Shown here: positions 59,293-64,000 of the stretch, in pieces
Layout: each line of letters begins with the position of its first letter
Position numbering within the stretch: position 1 is the first letter of the stretch
NCBI RefSeq assembly: GCF_000526795.1
Contig: NZ_JAGT01000001.1
Location: 3,020,501 to 3,084,500, forward strand
Reading direction: 5' to 3'
From: Ruminococcus flavefaciens AE3010
GTDB lineage: Bacteria > Bacillota > Clostridia > Oscillospirales > Ruminococcaceae
Length of the DNA: 64,000 bases
Program-made: the position numbers and the translations under genes
The notes under the pieces: generated by a model
What the model saw: only the letters and a program-made list of their open reading frames with translations
Database searches by the model: none
Told to the model about the DNA's origin: nothing

Positions 59293-62200
59293 ATGATCAC
59301 AAAGTCAAGAAAGCTGGCTTTGCAGCTTTTTGCATTTGCAGTATCCATTGTTATGATGCTGGCTGCGTTTGCGGCAGTACCGCCCGTCAGCGTTCATGCG
59401 GCAGGTACAGACCTGTACGTAGGATACTCAGGCAAAAACAACAACTTCTCAACAGTACAGGCGGCTGTTGACAAGGCTGCAAGCCTCAATCCCTCATCTG
59501 AGGCAAACCGTGTGACGATACACATAGCTCCCGGTACATACCGTCAGCAGGTCATCGTCCAGACGCCCTACATTACCTTTGTAAACGACGAGCCCCAGAA
59601 GGGCGACGCTATCCTCACATGGTACTACGGCATAGGCTATAAGTACTACAGCGCCAACTCCAAGGGCTATTACGACGCAAATCTTGCCAACTCAAAGAGC
59701 GGCAAGAACGTGTCCAACTACCGCTGGGACGCTACAGTGCAGCTCTGGCCAAAGGCTACCAACTTCAAGGCTAAGAACATCGTCTTTGAGAATTCCTTCA
59801 ACCGCTACCTCACACAGGAGGAGCTTGCGGACGGCGTTGAGTGTACCAACGAGACCTTAAAGGTGCAGCGTACCAACGGCGTTGACGTAAAGTCCAAGGC
59901 TTATACCGAGCGTGCGGCAGCTCTCTCCGTTGACACAGGGTATGCGGAGTTCCTCAACTGCCAGTTCCTGTCAAGTCAGGATACTCTCTACACAGGCGGC
60001 TCACCTCAGTACTACAAGAACTGCCTTATCGAGGGTCAGACAGACTATATCTTCGGCGGCAGCAACGCTGTATTCGACAGCTGCGAGCTCCGCTGGAAGG
60101 GCTACAGCAGCGGTTCAGTGGGCGGCTACATTACAGCAGCAAGAGAACAGGGAAGTCCTTATACAGGATATCTCTTCAAGGACTGTAAGGTAACTGCAAA
60201 CAGCGGTCTCACAGTAACAGCAGGCTATCTGGGCAGACCATGGGGACAGACCGCAAAGGTGCTCTTTGTGAATACTACTCTCCAGAACGGAAATATGATA
60301 ACAGCAGCAGGCTGGACTTCCATGAGCGGCGTACAGCCCGAGAGCGTTGACGGCTTCAAGGAGAACGGCACTAAGCTTGCAAACGGTCAGCGCGTTGACC
60401 TTTCTCAGAGAAAGGGTCATATCGTATCCGACAACGACGCTGCAAGCATCAATATCTCCAGCTATATGAACAACTGGACTCCCTCATTCCTCAACGGCGA
60501 GGGCAATACAAGCAGCGGCAATAACGACCGGCCCTCCTCAAATATTGAGGGAGCTATCAAGACCTGCGGCGGCTGGTATGAGGAAGCCTTCGTTGAGTGG
60601 GACGGCTCAAAGCTGGGCTCCAATGTCAAGGTAAGCTATGCTCCCGCAGGAAGCTCATCTTATACAGCTGTTGACTCACAGCTCATAAGAAGCACAAGAG
60701 TTGATATCCCGGGACTTAAAGGCGATACAGAGTATAACATCGTAGTCCAGGGCTCCAACGGCTCTGCAAGCTGCAATATCAAGACTATGTCCTTTGACCG
60801 CAGCGGCTATGCTCACTGGAACGCAGCAGAGGCAGTGGGAGCTTACAATAATGACGGTACGCTGAAATCGGGCGTTACAGTCATCTATGTTACAAACTCC
60901 ACCAAGGATACTGTAACATGGGGCGGCAAGACAGGTCTCTACAATATCTTCAATGCAGGTCCCAGCAATGTCTGCTTCCGACTTATCGGCACTATCGACG
61001 TTCCCTCGGGAGCAAAGGCTAACGACGGTCAGCAGAACGACGGCTCCAATATGCTCTACATGAACGGCGGCAAGAACGTTACCGTAGAGGGTATCGGATA
61101 TGACTGCAACCTCAATAAGTGGGGCTTTGATATGAAGCACTCCACATACTGCGAGGTAAGAAACCTCTGGCTGGGACAGTACCCCGACGACGGTATCTCA
61201 ATGTCGGGCGGAAGCTCTTCCAAGTCCTACCACATATGGGTACACAACAACACTATCGAAAAGGGCTACAACGCTTATGCAGGCAACGGCATAGTTGATG
61301 ACGACAAGGCAGACGGCGACGGCTCTCTCGATATCAAGTGGTCTGAAAACGTAACTGTTTCATATAACGTTATCAAGGACGCTCACAAGACCTCTCTTGT
61401 AGGCGGCGGCACAAGCCACGAGCAGGACTGGATAACCTACCACCACAACTGGTTCAACAATACCGAGTCCCGTAACCCCCGTGCAAGAGTTGCACACATC
61501 CACAGCTACAATAACTACTTCTACAACAACAAGCAGTATGCAATAGCTGCTTCACACAATTCAAAGATATTCTCAGAGAATAACTACTTTGAGAATTCAA
61601 ATCTTCCTCTTGACGCTGTAAATATGGGCAGTGACCCATATTCGGGAACTATCAAGTCCTACGGTGACAAGTTCGTAAGCTGCAATATGGGCAGCGGTCT
61701 GGCTTATCAGATAGTGAACTCTCGAAACGATAAGGCTTACATCAACAATCTGAAGAGCGGCGGCGACGGCTACGACAATTTTGATACCGATTCCTCCAAG
61801 ATATACAGCAGCTATAAGGTTCAGTCCGCAGACGCTGCAAAGGCAGAGGTAATGGCTTATGCAGGCAGAATGCAGAACAAGGCATACAACGCAGGAACAG
61901 TTACCGACGGCAGCGGTACAGTCGTTATCGACGAGCCTGCATTAAAGAGCAAGCTTATCTCCAAGTTTGAGGTCAAGGACGCAAGCTACGGTGCACAGTG
62001 GTCTATCGCTGAGACATTCTCAGTTGGCGACAAGGCATTCGGTGACCGTGAACACGTCATCGCTTCCGTACCAAGCAGCATAAGCGGCGGCGAGCAGATA
62101 ATCACAGCCTGCAACTCCAAGAATACAGACTCTGACCTTGCAGTTCTCACAGCTGCAAAGGATATCACGGTATTTGTCTGCATGGACGAGAGAGTAACAT

Positions 62201-62730
62201 CTATACCCTCATGGCTGGGCAGCTTCAACAAGAACGGCGAGATAGTCGAGGTCAACGACAGCGAAGCTGTAAGGCCTTTCGATGTATACGCCAAGGAGAT
62301 AAAGGCAGGGGAGACTCTTACCCTCGGTACAAACGGCATGAGCGGTGCATGTATGAACTACATCGCATTCGTCAAGGAGACTCCCGTGGTTACAACAACT
62401 ACAACGACCACTACAACTACAACTACCACCACCACAACGACTACAACTACCGTAACAGAGACTACGACTACCACAACTCAGCCTCCTGCACAGGGAAAGG
62501 CAGGCGACGCAAACTGCGACGGTAATGTTGATATGTCGGATATAGTTCTGATAATGCAGTCGCTGGCAAATCCCAACAAATACGGACTTGAAGGCACAGA
62601 TGCAAATCATCTTACAGAGCAGGGCTCCGCAAACGGCGATGTTGAGGGCAGAAACGGAATCACCTCCAATGACGCCCTTGCGATACAGCGCTATCTGCTC
62701 CACCTTATAACAACACTTCCGATAGACTAA
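59293..62730 (+). CDS. Secreted pectinesterase-pectate lyase fusion with dockerin
   Basis: A 1145-residue extracellular enzyme. Signal peptide to about residue 37. A CE8 pectin methylesterase domain (about 40-375) has QDTLYTGG (D230), GQTDYIFGG (D251) and LGRPWG (R315). A fibronectin-III-like module follows (about 425-505). A PL1 pectate lyase domain (about 510-870) contains YHHNWFNNTESRNPRARVAH, with the likely catalytic Arg in the SRNPRAR stretch (727-732). A C-terminal beta-rich module (about 900-1035), a Thr-rich linker with about 20 consecutive Thr residues, and a type I dockerin (about 1075-1145) end the protein. The esterase removes methyl groups and the lyase can then cut the chain. 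AAAAGGAG precedes the ATG. Confidence 0.93.
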   Translation: MITKSRKLALQLFAFAVSIVMMLAAFAAVPPVSVHAAGTDLYVGYSGKNNNFSTVQAAVDKAASLNPSSEANRVTIHIAPGTYRQQVIVQTPYITFVNDEPQKGDAILTWYYGIGYKYYSANSKGYYDANLANSKSGKNVSNYRWDATVQLWPKATNFKAKNIVFENSFNRYLTQEELADGVECTNETLKVQRTNGVDVKSKAYTERAAALSVDTGYAEFLNCQFLSSQDTLYTGGSPQYYKNCLIEGQTDYIFGGSNAVFDSCELRWKGYSSGSVGGYITAAREQGSPYTGYLFKDCKVTANSGLTVTAGYLGRPWGQTAKVLFVNTTLQNGNMITAAGWTSMSGVQPESVDGFKENGTKLANGQRVDLSQRKGHIVSDNDAASINISSYMNNWTPSFLNGEGNTSSGNNDRPSSNIEGAIKTCGGWYEEAFVEWDGSKLGSNVKVSYAPAGSSSYTAVDSQLIRSTRVDIPGLKGDTEYNIVVQGSNGSASCNIKTMSFDRSGYAHWNAAEAVGAYNNDGTLKSGVTVIYVTNSTKDTVTWGGKTGLYNIFNAGPSNVCFRLIGTIDVPSGAKANDGQQNDGSNMLYMNGGKNVTVEGIGYDCNLNKWGFDMKHSTYCEVRNLWLGQYPDDGISMSGGSSSKSYHIWVHNNTIEKGYNAYAGNGIVDDDKADGDGSLDIKWSENVTVSYNVIKDAHKTSLVGGGTSHEQDWITYHHNWFNNTESRNPRARVAHIHSYNNYFYNNKQYAIAASHNSKIFSENNYFENSNLPLDAVNMGSDPYSGTIKSYGDKFVSCNMGSGLAYQIVNSRNDKAYINNLKSGGDGYDNFDTDSSKIYSSYKVQSADAAKAEVMAYAGRMQNKAYNAGTVTDGSGTVVIDEPALKSKLISKFEVKDASYGAQWSIAETFSVGDKAFGDREHVIASVPSSISGGEQIITACNSKNTDSDLAVLTAAKDITVFVCMDERVTSIPSWLGSFNKNGEIVEVNDSEAVRPFDVYAKEIKAGETLTLGTNGMSGACMNYIAFVKETPVVTTTTTTTTTTTTTTTTTTTTVTETTTTTTQPPAQGKAGDANCDGNVDMSDIVLIMQSLANPNKYGLEGTDANHLTEQGSANGDVEGRNGITSNDALAIQRYLLHLITTLPID

Positions 62731-62735
62731 ATAAT

Positions 62736-62763
62736 AAAGCCCGAGTTTAAAACTCGGGCTTTT
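62736..62763. terminator. Terminator after pectinase gene
   Basis: AAAGCCCGAGTT pairs with AACTCGGGCTTT around a short loop, followed by TTT. Confidence 0.85.
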
Positions 62764-62789
62764 AGCTTCTCGGAAAAGTGGCTTCCCCC

Positions 62790-62862
62790 ATGAAATGGAT
62801 TCCAAAGGGACTGTTTTACAAGAGGGGACGCCTTGCAAGTGAAGGCGTCCCTTTAATAAATT
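62790..62862. repeat. Partial copy of the composite element
   Basis: GGATTCCAAAGGGACTG, GGGGACGCCTTGCAAG and GGCGTCCCTTTAATAAATTA are fragments also found in the composite elements and at 9198-9228, here between two converging genes. Confidence 0.6.
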
Positions 62863-62881
62863 ATGCTTTATATTACACAAA

Positions 62882-62907
62882 AAGGGCTATGCATTTGCAT
62901 AGCCCTT
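62882..62907 (-). terminator. Terminator of rpsA-like gene
   Basis: AAGGGCTATGCA pairs with TGCATAGCCCTT; on the minus strand five T residues follow. Confidence 0.9.
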
Positions 62908-62920
62908 AAAATTTTACTGA

Positions 62921-64000
62921 TTATTCAGCGTCCTCAACAGGAGCTTCTTCAGCGTCGTCCTCTGCATTCTCAAGGAGAGCACGCATAGAGATGCTGATTC
63001 TCTTTGACTCTTCGTCGATATCAATGATCTTAACATCAACTACGTCGCCTACGTTAAGAACGTCCTTGACATTTTCGACCTTCTGGTCAGCGATCTGTGA
63101 GATGTGGATAAGACCGTCAACGCCGTCGATGATCTGAGCGAATGCGCCGAAGCTTGTGATAGAAACGATAGTAGCCTTAACTACGTCGCCTACCTGATAC
63201 TGTGACTTGAAGATCTCCCAAGGATTGTCCTCAGCCTTCTTGAAGCCGAGAGAGATCCTGTTTGCCTCTCTGTCGAGGTCCTTGATGTATACTTCAAGAG
63301 TATCGCCAACGTTTACAACTTCACTTGGGTGCTTGATCCTCTTCCATGAGAGCTCTGAGATATGAACCATGCCGTCGATGCCGCCGAGATCAACGAATGC
63401 ACCGAAGCTTGTGAGTGACTTGACCTTACCTGTGTATGTCTTGCCTACCTCAGCTGTCTCCCAGAACTTAGCCTTAGCTTCTTCCTTCTTAGCGTTCTGA
63501 ACAGCCTTGATAGAACCAACAGCTCTCTTTCTGCCGCCCTCGGAAACCTCGATAACGATGAACTCTACCTTCTTCTTGAGGAGCTGGTCGAGCTCTGCGC
63601 CTCTTGGGAGACCTGTGAGTGAAGCAGGGATAAATACTCTTACGCCAAGAACTGTAAGTGTAACGCCCTTATTTACTACGCTCTGAACAACGCCCTCGAG
63701 AACTGTGCCTTCCTGCTGAGCCTTTACGATCTTCTCGTAACCTGCCTGCTCGTCCACCTTTCTCTTTGAGAGAGTAGCTGTACCCTCTGCGTCGTTTACC
63801 TTAATTACAACAAGATCGATCTCGTCGCCAACGCTGACGATGTCAGAAGGCTTCTTTGAAGGATCGTCTGTAAGATCATCAAGAGCTACATAGCCTGTAT
63901 GCTTTGTACCGAGGTCAACGATTACCTCTGTATTGTTTACGGCCATAACAATGCCTTTAACTTTCTCTCCTGTATGTATTTTTTTGAATGATTCATCGAT
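62921..64000 (-). CDS. rpsA: S1 RNA-binding domain protein (30S ribosomal protein S1 or IspH-S1 fusion), 5' end outside window
   Basis: The frame runs to the window end without a start. The 18 codons beyond the first Met at 63946 (IDESFKKIHTGEKVKGIV) complete the first S1 domain, so that Met is internal. Four S1 domains are visible in 359 residues: GEKVKGIVMAVNNTEV..., GTVLEGVVQSVVNKGV..., GKTYTGKVKSLTSFGAFVDLGG... and GDVVKATIVSITSFGAF.... The C-terminus is acidic. S1 helps the ribosome bind mRNA. In many Clostridia such a region is fused behind the isoprenoid enzyme IspH; the missing part could be that. Codon bias is strong, as for a highly expressed gene. Confidence 0.93.
   Translation of the reverse strand: MDESFKKIHTGEKVKGIVMAVNNTEVIVDLGTKHTGYVALDDLTDDPSKKPSDIVSVGDEIDLVVIKVNDAEGTATLSKRKVDEQAGYEKIVKAQQEGTVLEGVVQSVVNKGVTLTVLGVRVFIPASLTGLPRGAELDQLLKKKVEFIVIEVSEGGRKRAVGSIKAVQNAKKEEAKAKFWETAEVGKTYTGKVKSLTSFGAFVDLGGIDGMVHISELSWKRIKHPSEVVNVGDTLEVYIKDLDREANRISLGFKKAEDNPWEIFKSQYQVGDVVKATIVSITSFGAFAQIIDGVDGLIHISQIADQKVENVKDVLNVGDVVDVKIIDIDEESKRISISMRALLENAEDDAEEAPVEDAE

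Overview
The window looks like chromosomal DNA of a cellulosome-forming gut or rumen Firmicute, most likely Ruminococcus or a close relative. Two secreted polysaccharidases (a GH26 mannanase at 23338-25578 and a CE8/PL1 pectinase at 59293-62730) end in type I dockerins that share an almost identical segment. They are joined to their dockerins by Thr-rich linkers. Housekeeping genes (pcrA, pyk, folC, nth, gap, phoH-ybeY-era-yqzL-recO, rpsA) are of Firmicute type. No phage, transposase, integrase, cas or plasmid gene was seen.

Layout. 1-2.5 kb: a candidate structured ncRNA, tRNA-Gln and a VWA lipoprotein. 2.9-11.9 kb: pcrA, pyruvate kinase, a membrane protein, an acetyltransferase, a Dabb protein, an SDR, folC and a patatin-like lipase. 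12-17.2 kb: a BceAB-type ABC exporter behind a BceR-like box, then a SulP transporter. 17.3-23 kb: a second candidate small RNA, an ABC-F ATPase, and a leftward group (membrane protein, nth, yjbQ, cobB, lipoprotein). 23.3-29.5 kb: GH26 mannanase, a cytidylate-kinase-like protein, an ion transporter, a Na/Ca exchanger and a zinc-ribbon protein. 29.6-35.2 kb: an ECF sigma factor with a membrane-anchored beta-propeller protein, and a LacI-like/AraC regulator. 35.5-41.7 kb: GH25-manA-ROK kinase, a phospholipase C-like gene and gap. 42-48.8 kb: the phoH-era-recO cluster and a LacI-like/GGDEF protein. 49-58.9 kb: a polyamine cluster (speD, speA, speE, speB, carboxynorspermidine dehydrogenase and decarboxylase). 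59.3-64 kb: the pectinase and the 3' part of an S1-domain gene cut by the window end.

Intergenic space is crowded with small palindromic repeats. Three larger composite elements (321-495 bp) have matching terminal inverted repeats. Each lies 14-18 bp in front of a start codon, directly ahead of the Shine-Dalgarno sequence, and in the same orientation relative to the gene. Smaller elements are nested in them, and both occupied and empty sites can be seen.

The strongest candidate for an undescribed system is the roughly 320-nt leader of speD. A consensus promoter is followed by several hairpins, two mutually exclusive long-range pairings, a plausible antiterminator, and an intrinsic terminator that ends 18 nt before the speD start codon. 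I could not match it to a riboswitch class I know. It precedes a cluster that encodes both known spermidine-forming chemistries. All of this was read by eye from sequence; no database search or folding program was run.
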